From Echinometra lucunter (lineage: Eukaryota > Echinodermata > Echinoidea > Camarodonta > Echinometridae), in contig CM057153.1 in the NCBI GenBank assembly GCA_029962745.1, positions 35,853,340 through 35,917,339 on the forward strand: a stretch of DNA of 64,000 nucleotides. The letters run 5' to 3'. A program made the translations under genes and the position numbers. The notes beneath the pieces were generated by a model that saw only the letters and a list, made by a program, of their open reading frames with translations, searched no databases and had not been told where the DNA came from. Shown piece after piece: positions 1-12,087 of this stretch (position 1 is its first letter; every line of letters starts with the position of its first letter).

Positions 1-673
1 TTCTTAAAAGTCCTTCCAATATTACACATCTCCTCTTTCTGTACATGAATATATGTCAATAGAAGTCAAGGTTCAGATTGTGTACTGGGTTCATTTTGTT
101 AAGTTGCATGGTTGGTAATTGCTATCCAGTACATACATTTATCATCATAGAACATGAATCATTGTTTCAAGAAAATGAAATGTGATATTTCTAGTCATTT
201 TCCATTTTGAATAGAGTGGAAAGTACTTGTTTTTATTTACAAGAGTTCTTTTTGGACTAGTTATTGTGAAATGGATGGTTCCCTTGAGTGAGAGATATAT
301 ATGTATTCATATATTTTACCATAAACCTACTGTTAATTTACATTGCTCTTTTGAGCCTTCTTTTCTAAAGGTGAACTGCTAAACCACTCCTGTGTATTTT
401 TCCCCACATAATTTGGAAACTGCATTTTATGATTTTTTTTGTTAGAAAAGAGTAGTTCTCAAGAAGATTTACCAAAGCGTGAAATTCTATGCATTTCACC
501 TCGGAACCATGTCATATGACCGACCTTTAATCATCCTTGGTATCTTTCTGCTCATCTGCCTGCCTCGAAGAAGAGCCCCACTCCATCAATCTCAGAAAAG
601 CACAAATTTCTCCCAAATAATTTACCTAATGCGAGCCCAAGTGACAATTCCCAGTGATTGGCTTAAATTACTC

Positions 674-697
674 CCGAGGCAACTGCGGTTGCCTCGG
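674..697. repeat. perfect 10-bp stem hairpin
   Basis: CCGAGGCAAC and its exact reverse complement GTTGCCTCGG are separated by the four bases TGCG. The stem is GC-rich in an AT-rich background, so it stands out. It could be an RNA hairpin, a protein-binding palindrome or chance; no flanking element was found that explains it. Confidence 0.6.
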
Positions 698-1608
698 TGG
701 TATAAACGAGTCTTGTCTGCCATTAAATAGATGTGTGTCAAATCAGATTAATGGAGAAGCTCTGGCCATCGGCAAGGCTACCTAATTTTTCTGTTTTTCA
801 TTCAAAATGCAAAATGGACATGCTGAGTGCAAGGATTAGTTTCAAGCTCATTTATTCATAACAGATTGATGGACAAATTGGTGGAACACACATTTTGTAT
901 AAAAAGTGAATATTACTTCCATTTCGTGTAGATTTTCTTATTTTCAATTTCAAAGTAGGATGATCAATTTGATAGTCAAGCATGGAATAATTTATGATTA
1001 GAGGGCTGTATTAGAAATCTAAAAATGGGTTAGTGATGGGACTATTCAAGAATAGAAAGATAATACCTAGGATAAACATTGTATGGGGATAGTTCAAGTA
1101 CCTGATAATGAAGTTAAGTATTAAAAGGAGCTGTAATCATATTCATTATACCATTTTTTAAAATGTAACATACATTTATCAGCTAGACGTTCACATTACT
1201 TTCCTGAATAATCAAAGAGTAATGTATTAATAAAGGGGTTAGGAGAAATTATTCTTCAAATCAACGCAAGTTAGAGAGTTTCCAAACAGTGTAATTAGGT
1301 TTTGGTATATGGTTTTTTCCAGGCTCATGGTTTTTTTTTAAATAAAGTTTTCATCTATATTCAATCAGTAATACTGATTTGTTCTTCAGCTATCTTTTTA
1401 AATCTTGCTTCTTAACTTTTTGCTTTGATGCGCCTACAGGTACATCTAGTACGAATGTAGTAGGAATGATCATCTGTACATTCAGGAGGCCTACTGTGAA
1501 AATTATTTTGTTCATTTCATATTCAGAGTTGTCTAAACAAAAAATTACTGTTTGTATATCAAGCTTCCGCCTACTCTCATAATTTCATAGGCCTTGATCC
1601 GGTAAACA

Positions 1609-1670
1609 TTGACCAATCGTATCCCTCCGCTCGTCACTCTGACCAATCAGGTGTGATGATGCTTGGTCAA
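1609..1670. promoter_or_regulatory. paired CCAAT boxes in a CpG-richer patch
   Basis: GACCAAT occurs at 1611 and again at 1641. A reverse copy, TTGGTCAA at 1663-1670, exactly mirrors TTGACCAA at 1609-1616. CCAAT boxes bind NF-Y in animal promoters. No coding exon was found immediately downstream, so a promoter role is only a possibility. Confidence 0.25.
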
Positions 1671-2597
1671 GCGGACGTAAATGGTCGAATGAGAATCCTG
1701 CTTAAGCTATTTTCTAAACCCTCATTAGAAGACTTAGCAAATAATATCAAGACCTTTTAGCTGCATCTGTGCCTTGCAAATGGTATCAAGTGATCCCTCA
1801 AAGGAAGTGTCTTTCATCTTCTTGGATCAGTTTAATTTCTGAGGCTTCAGGAACTGTTGACCCCTAGGGAAGAAAGAGATAGATAACGTTTAGCAAGGCA
1901 TATACATACATAATGGTTTTTACAGGCTGATCTAAATATACTGTTTACAGAATATTGTGAAAATTTGATTTCATTCAGAAAATTAGCACCCCAATTTTAT
2001 GACTCTTGTCAGTTATATGATTTGATGTAATTAGAATCGGAAGATTTGTGAGTTAAATTTAATTGAAAATGCTGTTGCCAAAATTGTTGTGACCACAACC
2101 CTTGAACCACCTAACTTCAATCTTCAACCCAGAATCTTTGAAAATATAAGCTCAGAGGACAATATTTTGTGATGATGATGTAACATAATTGTGTATATAT
2201 AGCTCATATTTCTGTTGTACCTGATTATTACAGCACGTAGAAAGAATATGTATGCAACACCGTGTCACTGTTAATTGCCCTCATGGAAGATGGTTATGTT
2301 AATATGTTTGAATATGAGGAAAAATCGAATTAATGAGCATATAACCAATTAATAATTCTTCTTTATCATGATACATAATTTATAAACCACATACAAATAA
2401 GAGCTCTGCTCATGGTGTTTTTATTCACCATGGAGGTTTGTATCTGTAATATCCTGTCATGTTCTTATGACGTCACATAGCTTGCGTAGGGGATGGATAC
2501 ATGTAATTATCCTACAGGTGTTTGCACAGTGTCAGGAGTTGATGGATACTTAATCAGAATGAAAGAGAGCAAAATGAACATTATGACCATTAATTCA

Positions 2598-2766
2598 GAG
2601 AGGGGAAAGAGCAAGAGAGAGAGAGAAGGAGAGATGAGGCAGAATGCTAGAGGAGAGGGAGAGAGAAGAGAGGATAGAAAGAGAGGCAGCGCATTGGAGT
2701 AAGCTAAAGATGAAATAGAGAGAGAGAGAGAGAGAGAGGAAGAAAGAGAGAGATCTAGAAAAAGAA
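2598..2766. repeat. purine-rich (GA)n microsatellite tract
   Basis: Imperfect GAGA/GAAA runs, with the purest (GA)n block at about 2717-2739. The open frame crossing it is a low-complexity artefact. Confidence 0.9.
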
Positions 2767-3424
2767 AGTATTTGAGAGTGTGGTGATTGATGATTTTAAA
2801 CCTGAGAGTGATTTGTGTCCAGAAAATGGATCTTAATTAAGCTATCTTTTCATTGCAAACAATTAAATTTGTTATGAGAAGGTGTGTTTAGTTGTTACTA
2901 TGTTGCTATAATGATGGTGCTCATATGACTTCAACATTTGTGCAAACATGCTGTATGAAGTAGGTTGTTTTCCTTTTCTTGGTGCCTTGTAAGTTATGGA
3001 TCAATTGTGCTTTGTCATGCTCGTTTACCTTTGATGTTAAAGTGGAAAGAACTGGTGAAAAATATGAATAAAGTTTGAATACATTTATTACATTTAATTG
3101 TCCCTGCATACATCTTCATTCATTCATCTTCCTCTCCTTGATATATTGATTTATTTTCTGATTTTGTTATCTAATTCAAAGCATATTAGCCTACCTGTAT
3201 TCCATTTTTCATTAAATAAATAAATTTTCCCATTCCACTACGGACTGCATTTCATCACTTTTCTGTGGAGGTATTCTGAACTCCATTTCAACACCACTTT
3301 TGTGCTAATTGTGCTTTCTGGAGTCTAACTGTTTAAATCCCTTGCACTGCATTTGACATGTTAGTTACTTTGCATTTCCTGTTGAGATCTTTTTCGTGTG
3401 ACATGTATCCTCATTTCGCCCCTG

Positions 3425-4051
3425 TTTTCACAAAGTGACGGACGAGCATGCAACTTAAAAAAAGCTAGTTTTTAGTAAATCGCTTTCAAAGTTTCAAACC
3501 TCAATCTCAACCTCTTTAATGTATGAAGGGTGAATAAATTTTATATCCTCATATAGGGCATATTCTGGACAATGTTTATTATTGATTATTCATATATTCC
3601 TTATATATTTTAGAAGAAAATGAGATGTAAACATTGCCGTCATTTCGTGAAAACACAAAATTCAAGGTCCCACTGTGATTTTGTTTTCACAAAGTGACGG
3701 ATCTCAGCCGCACGCATGTTTAACAAATGGGGCTTGATGAGCGCGCATTTGACCTAATTGTGTGCCATCACGTATGCAAATCGAAGATGCGCCCTTTATT
3801 TTTTTCACGAAGTGGCGGAACTCAGCCGCACACGTAAAACATACGGGACGGCTGAAAGCCATCACTCCGTGAAAATAGAAAATCCTTTTACTAGGTATTT
3901 TCTTGTTGACATCATTGCTGTATTTACGTAATCAGACTTTATTACAGTCTGAAACTCTGTGAGGTTCAAGATGTTAGTGAAAGATGTCAAAAAATGAAAA
4001 AAAAACCTCTAAAATTTGTGATTTTCCTCATATCCGTCACTTCTTGAAAAC
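3425..4051. repeat. six-copy TTTTCACAAAGTGACGG motif array, both orientations
   Basis: A 17-18 bp motif close to TTTTCACAAAGTGACGGA appears forward at 3425-3442, 3684-3701 and 3802-3819, and reversed at 3637-3654, 3859-3875 and 4034-4051. Two forward copies are followed by a shared CTCAGCCGCAC extension (3702 and 3820). The mixed orientation suggests the remains of short inverted-repeat transposons stacked together, or a satellite of palindromic units. No coding sequence lies within it. Confidence 0.7.
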
Positions 4052-4258
4052 AGACGATTTATGATATTGTTGGACGTTAAGCTTATTCCATATGCCATAA
4101 ATCATGGACATTGAGAAGAGCTTGTTGATATTTTGCTGATATCACCTGCTCTTCTTCGTAACTATGATGCTTTTCTGAAATCACTAGATTTGATATTTTG
4201 GGATGCTGGAAGATATTTGTAGTTTAACAGCAAGACATATGTCATGATTAAAAGGCTT

Positions 4259-4259
<1 letters not shown>

Positions 4260-4287
<28 letters not shown>
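4260..4287. repeat. poly(T) run of 28
   Basis: Uninterrupted T tract. On the minus strand this is a poly(A) and could mark the tail of an old retroposon, but no body of such an element was recognised beside it. Confidence 0.9.
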
Positions 4288-4290
<3 letters not shown>

Positions 4291-5040
4291 GTGAATGTGT
4301 ATCAAGAGAGAAACCTAGAGGATATACATATAGCAAAACAACTAGCCCTAGCCCTGTATAATGAAGATGAGATTATATATATATTTTAAAAATCCTTTGG
4401 AAAATATTTTTTTTCTTGGTTCATTTTTTGTTTGCTTTACTATCTTTTTTCAGAAATAATTTGTTTCATTTAAATATTTTGCTTTGTGTAACCTCATGCA
4501 TTTGGTCAAATACTTTCATTTTACTTGTGTCAGTCCTGCTTTTAAGAAACCTTATACACTAAACTTTCCAGTTTCTGCATGGAAAAAGTTGTCAATTTCA
4601 CCTTGCAGTATTGTTGATCACCACATCATTTCAACTATTACATGATAAATTGCACAAGAGATTGTTCAGCGGTGCACATCCATTGTTCAAAAGCATCTTC
4701 AGAAGCCCTCTTAAAGGTAATGTTGTTCTCTTTGTAGAGGTCTCTCTACTCTCTGGTTTCTGCATGGTGCAAAAAATAGTCGTTCTTAAAAAACTGGGTT
4801 TGATGTGTGCCAAATCGATCATGTACCTTGAAATGAGTAAAAGTAAGCAAAAATTTCAGTATCATATTCATTACTAATGTGATGAGTGTGATGCAGCGTT
4901 ATGGAATATTGGTGAAATTTTTTTGCTAAACCTGGGAGAATTCGTGCAGAAGAAAAGGGTAACTGGCAATGGTTATTGGATGGTGAGACGTAATTGAATT
5001 GTTTTATTGACCATGATGATGATTAATTGGTCGGATGAGG

Positions 5041-5280
5041 AGGAGAGAATTGGTGGCAGCGGTGGGATCAAGATCATGGGCATTGAGCAGTGGGGGAGGG
5101 AGGTTTCCAGCGAAGGTTAGAATGAAGTGGATGATGATATGAAGGTGTACTAAAAAGGAGAGAAAGAAGGAGGGGAAAAGTTAAAGGGAAAGGAGTGAGA
5201 CAAGGGAGAGAGAGAGGTAGAGAGTGAGAGTACCAGATAAAGAAAGAAACAGAGGGAAATAGAGAATGACAGAGACGTAA
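5041..5280. repeat. imperfect purine-rich tract
   Basis: About 240 bases of mostly G and A in irregular GAGA/GGA patterns. The reverse-strand open frame here is low-complexity and not a gene. Confidence 0.7.
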
Positions 5281-5884
5281 CATGTAAGTACTTGTATAAG
5301 ACATTTTATGAAAGAGATTGTTTTTGTAGTTTTACAGAGGACTGCCAAAATCATTTAAATGAAAGGGTAAGTGCCAGAGAGAAAAGGAGTGCAAATTGGG
5401 GTGTTTTTTTCTGTTAATTTCAAACAGATTGATATCATGATATCTCTGTGAATTGACTGCAAATAAGCAAGCAAAATAAAATCCAGTAAAGACAGAGTGA
5501 AGCAAAGAAACAAATCGGCAAAATATTAAAATGTATTTATACGAAGTGATTTTTCATACACCCTTCTGAGCCTCTGTACTTCAGAGATGACTGAACCAGG
5601 GAGATTTAATGTGAAGTCTTCATGCGAGAGAAGACATTAGAGATACTCGGGTTATTTATCAAGAATGAATTTAAAGCTGCACAACTCACCTTCATTTTTA
5701 TTTTCCTTTTTCTGTCAAATGCTGACTGGTAGCTTTTGAGTTGTATTCTTTGATTTTAGTAGGTGAGGAATGAGATGATTTCAATTAAAACCATGTTATA
5801 GCTGACAGTGATAAATGTTCCATACATTTTTGTGAAAAGGAATGAAAAATTGAGAACAGCATCAAGTTATTTACTCGGTTGAAA

Positions 5885-5955
5885 GCGTAAGCAGACCATT
5901 GTTAGAGCTGTGCTTTTAGAACCATAAGATCCCAGGTTCAAAGCTAGGTATATAA
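5885..5955 (+). repeat. tRNA-like (SINE-type) remnant
   Basis: GTTAGAGCTGTGC followed by AGAACCATAAGATCCCAG and a B-box-like GGTTCAAAGCT at 5935-5945 has the layout of a tRNA-derived RNA polymerase III promoter. It is too degenerate to fold as a functional tRNA. An A-rich stretch follows within about 40 bases, which suits an old SINE. Confidence 0.4.
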
Positions 5956-6466
5956 AAGGGGTCATTGATCACTTATACCATGAAAAAATAAATGAAAATG
6001 CTTTAAATTTTGAGTAATTTGCTGGTGAATAATGTATTGTGACATCGAAATGAAATGAATTTAAACCATTACAATAGCAAATTGCATAAAAGAGAGTTTA
6101 CAGATATTCTTTCAAATTTAGATTAAGAAGAATTTAAGAAAAAAGAAAAGGAGCCTGCAGTTGGGTTTTTCATTTTTAGAATACTTTGTATGTCTAGGTA
6201 CTTAGATGGAAGTAGGAAGTGAGATATTTTTCAAAAGTGGCTCCTCATTTGCTCTTTAACTGCAGTCAAACTTGAAGTTGCTCTCTCCTGCTTCTGCATA
6301 TGTTAATCTGTGTCCAGGGATTTGAAATGTCATTAGTAGTTGCCTCAGTACACCTAACTTCATTGATAGATATATAAATATAAATCCTTCATCATACATG
6401 GGCAGTATTCTAGCACTTCATGAAAATAAGAGGGAATAAATATGAGAGGGTAAATGTCCATACTGC

Positions 6467-6498
6467 TGACAGTCAAATCGGGTATGATTTGACTGTCA
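6467..6498. repeat. perfect 13-bp stem hairpin
   Basis: TGACAGTCAAATC at 6467-6479 is followed six bases later by its exact reverse complement at 6486-6498 (loop GGGTAT). Thirteen perfect pairs are unlikely by chance in one place, but a 64-kb window offers many opportunities. It could be a foldback remnant or a structured RNA. Confidence 0.6.
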
Positions 6499-6659
6499 CA
6501 GACTCTGACAGATTTCTGTTATTATGGCATTCAGTATTTCCACTAGATTTAGTGGACATCTTCAAGCATAAGCAAAAGATGCATTCATACAAATACACAG
6601 GAGAGAAACTTTTGCTCTTGAATGTGATTGACAGGTATGAAATAGGTCATGAAATATAG

Positions 6660-9600
6660 AAGTAATGGGTTGTAGCTTCTGTTGATGTCATTATTTGTTC
6701 CATTTCAGATAGAGAAGTGACATTATTTTGGTCGCTGTGAAAGTTTGTTTCATTACTGTGGAAAGTATTAGTTTTTCATGCCTTTTTCATGCAGAGCTGC
6801 ATAACATATTCAGAAGTTTCTAAATTTGTCCCATATGTGGGTGCTAATATCTTCATATTGTTTAGAATGAAGTGAAGAACTGAAGCATGTATTAATTCAG
6901 TTTGATAGGGACAAAATGAAATATGAACAAGCACAACTGATACTTGATAGTTATTACTATTTCTAAACATTCGTTTTTCAAAACTCGCATGGACTGTTGA
7001 GAAGACTACTTCTATATCAAATGTCTATCAGCGTTGTAGTGAAAAGACAAAAGTCAAATCAGTAAACATGATCTCTTAAAGGGAGAACAAACATGAAACT
7101 ATGCACCTGGGACCAAAGTCCATTAATACAATAAAGAAATGTACATCTTTGTGGATTGGCACAGACAAGAATACATATATTTGTGTTAGTGAGGAGAACA
7201 ATACTCCTTCCAGGGTCCTGTGTTTGGGAATCATTTGCGTGTGATTCTTGTTTTGAACCCATCCTACATGCATGCTTCTCTTGTACCACAAGTATTTGTG
7301 ACTCATGTTACAATGTTGTGATCCATGCATCCCCTCCCCCAAATTAATTTTGTGAAGATCCTCTAAAAGTTTGCTTTTTTTATAGTTAAGTACATCAAGC
7401 AGATTTTTCTGAACAGTTTTTTTACCAGATCACCCTCCAATATCTGACTGAAAATTAAGTAGTGCAATGAGGAAGTATGGAGGGATTCGCATTTTAATAC
7501 ACATTTTCATATGGCACTGTTCGGTTGTAGTAAAATCTAGTCAAGGGGACAACAGGCCAACCTGGAACATTATCTTAAATCATTGATATTTAGATATTGG
7601 GTTTGATCTGTTAAACACAGAATTTACATAGTAGCACATGTACATGTGTGTAATGATCTGAGTATAAAGCCCTGATTTTATTTGGTTGGTTGGTAAGTCA
7701 TTTTACCTAACCAAGCATGTGTATACTTGTAGGTAAAAAAACAAACTAGGCTACCAATGGCTTCAGGTCCTTTTCGAGGGATGTTGTATTGAGGATTAAT
7801 ACCTTATCAAAAGGCACTCCCAGTTACAAGGCCAAGTAGCCATCACACTTTTTAAAATAATGTCATCAGTGTACATGTCTATTTGCTGATGGCATTTTTC
7901 ATATTCTTATTTTCTTTAATATTGAGCACCTGAGATTGAAATATCTATGAAACCACAAAAATTTAACAAAACCATATGAATTTGATTATTTGCTAAGTCT
8001 TATTAGTAAATAATTATGCTTATTTTTCATGTTATACACCCATGCAAGAAAATGGAAGGTCATACTGCTTTTTTATAATCATTCATCTTGAGCCCCCCAC
8101 CCCCAAGTTAATTATTCAAATGAATATACCATGCATGAATATTGTATCTCGGCTAATGAAATATAAAACCAGTTGTTTATAAAGCTATTTTTTAATCTAG
8201 TAAACAATGGCAGATCCCCAGGTATTATATTATATTTCAGATCTTGTTGACAAGTTCCAGTTTGTGGTAATGTTGATTGGCATACTGCCAGCTATTATTA
8301 TGAATTTGTAGCTCACAAAGGTTGTCATAGTTTGTTATCACTCTTTGATTCAGTATTATCATAAACAATTTGGAATTCTCATTCCTTTTTTAAAGTGTCT
8401 AAAGTAATAGATAAATATTTCAACAAAAAAAAAGTTTCTACAGTAAATAACAATGGTTCCTAAAAAGCATGAGCTAGAAATATTATAATTGAATATTTTT
8501 TTGCTACCCAAAACTAAGGGTATTAATTTGAAGCCCCCCCCCCATAAACTTTGAATGGGAATACATGTTATTAAGAAGAGATGATGTAATGTTTGAATTC
8601 AGTGTTCAAGGGTAAAATATTTTAGAAATAATAGATATTGTTAGTAATTCTGGTTTTCATTTATTGATATTTGACCTTGACATGTATTAGTAGGAACTTT
8701 GATAGTGTATTGCATTTGTGGGCTTAAGCTTCAGAATAAAAAATCAAATTCGTTGATGGAAAATACTGAATGGCAAACAGAATCATACATATCTATAACT
8801 CAAGCTGCTATGTACATGGGTTTAGAAAGTAAACTTCTTTGCTTTTTCATCCCCCAAGGCAGTGAAATAAATTCTTAAATAAAACACCCCAACTCTTGGA
8901 TGTAGTGCTTGGGTTTTATTGCATTTTATTCTTTTCTTCCTTTCTTCTTGATTCCTTTTTTTTTTTTTTTGAAAAGTATTGCTTTTTATTTATCCTCCCC
9001 CCTCCCATTGTAATCTCTTGAGAAGTTTGTACCCTTTGTGTTTTAATCTTCTTTCTATGTACTGTTTCCTTGCCCAGAGTCCACTCACTGCCTAACCTAG
9101 TTCCAGACTTTCACTCATTTGTTTACTTGTTATGAGCAAAGTAATAAAACAAATATTCTTTCATTATTAGATATTTTAAGATAATAATAAAAAAAGAGTG
9201 TCACATTGTGCTTTGTGAGTAGTATTTAGTTAACACTTACACTTGTTGGAAGCAATTTGATTGCTCATTTGTTTAATATTTTGACTAAATGAGATATCTT
9301 AAAAAGCTGGATGAAGACTACTTTACATATATAAGTATGCTAATAAGATTTGACCCTTCTTGTGTTAGCCTTTCTGGGTGAATGGTCTTATAGAAGAGGG
9401 TGTAAGGAAAGTATTTTGCCTCAAATTGGAAATGTAAGAAAATGAACACGTCTATTACTGAAATTATGTTCTGTTTTCTTATGTTTTACATTAGATTTTT
9501 AAATGTGAAGCAATTGAAACCAAATAGGTGAGTATTCTGGATGTCATAGTTCCCCAAAGTCACTAAAAAGTCCCCATCCCTCTTATACAGACAAACAAAC

Positions 9601-10250
9601 TAACCATCCAACAAATAAAACATCTGTAAACATAGTTACCTGTTCAGTTATTTATGCAAAGGTCATGTTGTATTTGGAGTAACAGGGAAAATTGCATGCC
9701 TGATATGACATCACCCCATCTTAAAGATTTTGGCACTTTAATATTTTGATGATTATGTGTGATGATGTCAATTTTTAAGAATTCAAGACATTTGTAATTT
9801 TGTGTTGTGTCTTTCATTTTCTTCAAACTTTCTCAGGATGTTTTTCCCCTTCCTCAATGAACTTCTAAGAAGGTTTAATCTTTATTGAATATGCTAGATA
9901 CAAAAACTTGGTTTACAGAATTGCAGAAACGTATACCTGTTAAAAAGCTTTACATGTACAATGTAGTTGTAAAATAAATGGGGAAAAAAAAGCTTGTAAG
10001 CTCTTTTGAACCTGAACTATGTCATCCGAATTGAATTGAAGAATGAAAGACTCAGAGGAAATGATGTGAACGAAGAATAATGGAGTGTATTTCAATACAG
10101 TGCATCAAAGTAAGATTTGAATACTTTACCAAAGTTTCTCTTGCTTTAATGGTAACAGAAAAAGAGAGAAACAGAATAGAATGTTTTGAAATTGTGGGAT
10201 TTGTAAGGTGAACTTTTTTGACCCTGTTTTGTGTTAAACTAGGTATTAGT
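6660..10250. other. non-coding stretch
   Basis: AT-rich intergenic or intronic sequence. Open frames on both strands at 7059-7347 overlap each other without domain signals. Poly(C) at about 8527-8534 and a T-rich run near 8956 are the only distinct features. Confidence 0.6.
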
Positions 10251-10360
10251 TGTGAGTTGGCACTCATGTTATGAAGTAAACATTTTTCCCAGGCACCAGA
10301 ATTCTTACTCTTGTAACTTTATTTTGAAAAAGAAGGTTCAACCTTTTCTTTCATTAGCAG

Positions 10361-10449
10361 TGAGTACTAGTACTTGGGATGAGAAACAGAGAGTGCTCTG
10401 TGGAATGGTGTCCCGCCAAAAAGTAGTGTTTGTTCTTGACAATCATTGA
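10361..10449 (+). CDS. possible short exon, unrecognised
   Basis: A good acceptor (CTTTTCTTTCATTAGCAG) ends at 10360. It is followed by an open frame that includes TWDEKQRVLCGMVSRQKVV and then a TGA at 10447-10449. No domain is recognised and no linked exon was found. The candidate rests on the acceptor and the protein-like composition only, so it may be chance. Confidence 0.18.
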
Positions 10450-11340
10450 GACAGGATTATTTTAAGAGGGTTGTTTAATCCTGCCTGTAGTACTCTAGGG
10501 TGGAAGCTTTCATGTTAGGAAAACTAGTGAATATCTTGGTTTTCAAGAGAAATTTTATCAGAAAAAATTGTTTATTCACAGTGGAAAGTAAAGGTTTGGC
10601 TTCTTAGATCAACTGACCTATGAGGGAGCTATTCCAAGAATTAGAGGGAATTATTTTCTTCATGAAATGAAGGGAAAAGATAAAATATTGCAGTGGGGAT
10701 GCTCCAATTGGTTGTGCATTCATTGTGAGTATGCTGGACTGATTCATTAACAGAGCAGGGGTGTGGGGTTTCCCCCTTCCCAGGGAGGGATGAGAGGGAA
10801 GGAAAAACAGTGGAGTGCAGTTATTGGTTTTTGTGTTCTGCTGCTCGTGCTGGTATAGTGTCCAACCAAGGGCTGTCAAAGCTTCGACACACAATTGCTC
10901 AGCTGAAAAGGGGTGACTATTGTGTTTCTGGCACCCTCTGACAGAGAGCGTTATTGACGTATCTGGTTATGCATCAAGAGAACAGTCAGCTAGTAGAGGA
11001 GTTTGTATACATACACATGTGATATCTGTCTAAGGCATCAACCCAGTTAGCCAGAGCTAAACTTGGTCGAAGTTCCCTGCAAATGCCTGGAGTCTAAGGA
11101 AAAAGGATTTATGTTCCCCTTGATCAAGGAGGATAGCTGATGCTCTTTCAAAGTTGCGATGTCAGAAGGACTTAAGAAAGATTTGCTCTGAATTAGAAGT
11201 GTTATATATCTCTTAAAGCCGTCACTCAAGTGCTCTAACATACATGCCTTGGAGCTGATTTGAGTAAATGGTCTTGTTACTCCAGTCGTTACCAATCTCA
11301 TGGGGTTGGGATGGAAGCCCCATTGTCTCATTACCATCAT

Positions 11341-11963
11341 TGATGTTTTGTTCCTTCAGTCATGAGCTCATGAAATGTATGTATAGATGAACTGAAGTGC
11401 TGCTCTCTTCTTCCTATGTAATTGTTCTCTTACATGTATGCAGAAGAGATATTCATTTTTAAGATTTCTCCACACTTTCGGAAAGTATGTAGATGTTTGT
11501 TTACAACATGGTCAACGCTAGAACGCCCAGAGAACTGTAAGGAAAAAGGACACCTATTTCTGCCATATTGGATTAAGACAGAGTGGTGCCTATCTACTCC
11601 TGCTAAACCTGTGTTCGTAGATGGACGATCATATCGGCTTATTATGTCATCTTAATACCTCGCATTAGCCGAGGACCTTTCGACGACTCCTTCCACGGAA
11701 ACAATTTCTATCCATAATGTAATCACCACCACGGATACGTGTCATGTCTTAATCGCATTTCGGTTTTCAGAAATTGCATCATCAACTTGCCACCTCACGT
11801 GTATTCACCAATGTCAGTGTATATAGTGTATATCTATTTATTTATTTCGGCTGTGGGAAGCGAGTTATGAGGAAACCGTCATCAGAGGCCGTTAAAACGT
11901 TTACGTCAAGTTTTAAGGATAACCACCAATTTGTTGGTCATAGTTATATTCATATTTGCCATC
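11341..11963 (+). promoter_or_regulatory. 5' flank / probable 5' UTR of the signal-peptide exon
   Basis: This segment is richer in CpG than its surroundings (for example around 11640-11720 and 11860-11910) and leads directly to the first coding exon. A TATA-like stretch (TATATAGTGTATATC) lies near 11820-11835. An upstream ATG at 11867 opens a different frame that runs past the main start to 12091, so it would act as an overlapping upstream ORF if transcribed. The transcription start cannot be fixed from sequence. Confidence 0.35.
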
Positions 11964-12087
11964 ATGTTTGTGATGAACAGACACCATACCCTCATGGGTG
12001 TAACCCTTTGGGTCCTTATGCTTCTCACATTCCTATCCACTACTGCTGCAGCTGTCAAATCAAAAAGGAAATATGTAGCAGAAGGAG
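11964..12087 (+). CDS. first coding exon of a secreted or membrane protein (signal peptide)
   Basis: Two in-frame ATGs occur at 11964 and 11973; I prefer the second, which gives an N-terminus of MNRHHTLMGV. A hydrophobic core (VTLWVLMLLTFL, about residues 10-21) is followed by STTAAA, an ideal signal-peptidase site after residue 27. The mature start, VKSKRKYVAEG, carries a KR dibasic pair. The exon ends at 12087 in phase 1 at a strong donor, GGAG|GTGAGT. The in-frame stop upstream is at 11868-11870, with no other ATG between. Too little mature sequence is present to name the family. The overlapping frame from ATG 11867 is the main competitor, but it has no signal-like or domain-like content. 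Confidence 0.6.

Larger units (their letters stand above)
1..2590. other. non-coding stretch, no gene recognised
   Basis: AT-rich sequence without a convincing exon. An open frame at 479-730 has no recognisable domain and is interrupted by a hairpin-forming segment, so I do not call it a gene. The only structured items are the hairpin at 674-697 and a CCAAT-box pair near 1611-1650. Another small inverted repeat, CATGGTG/CACCATG, sits at 2411-2432. Confidence 0.6.

Noticed and set aside
10604..11340. Two ~97-codon reverse-strand frames upstream of the signal-peptide exon
   Set aside because: No recognisable domain, no clear splice structure or conservation evidence; not enough to call genes.
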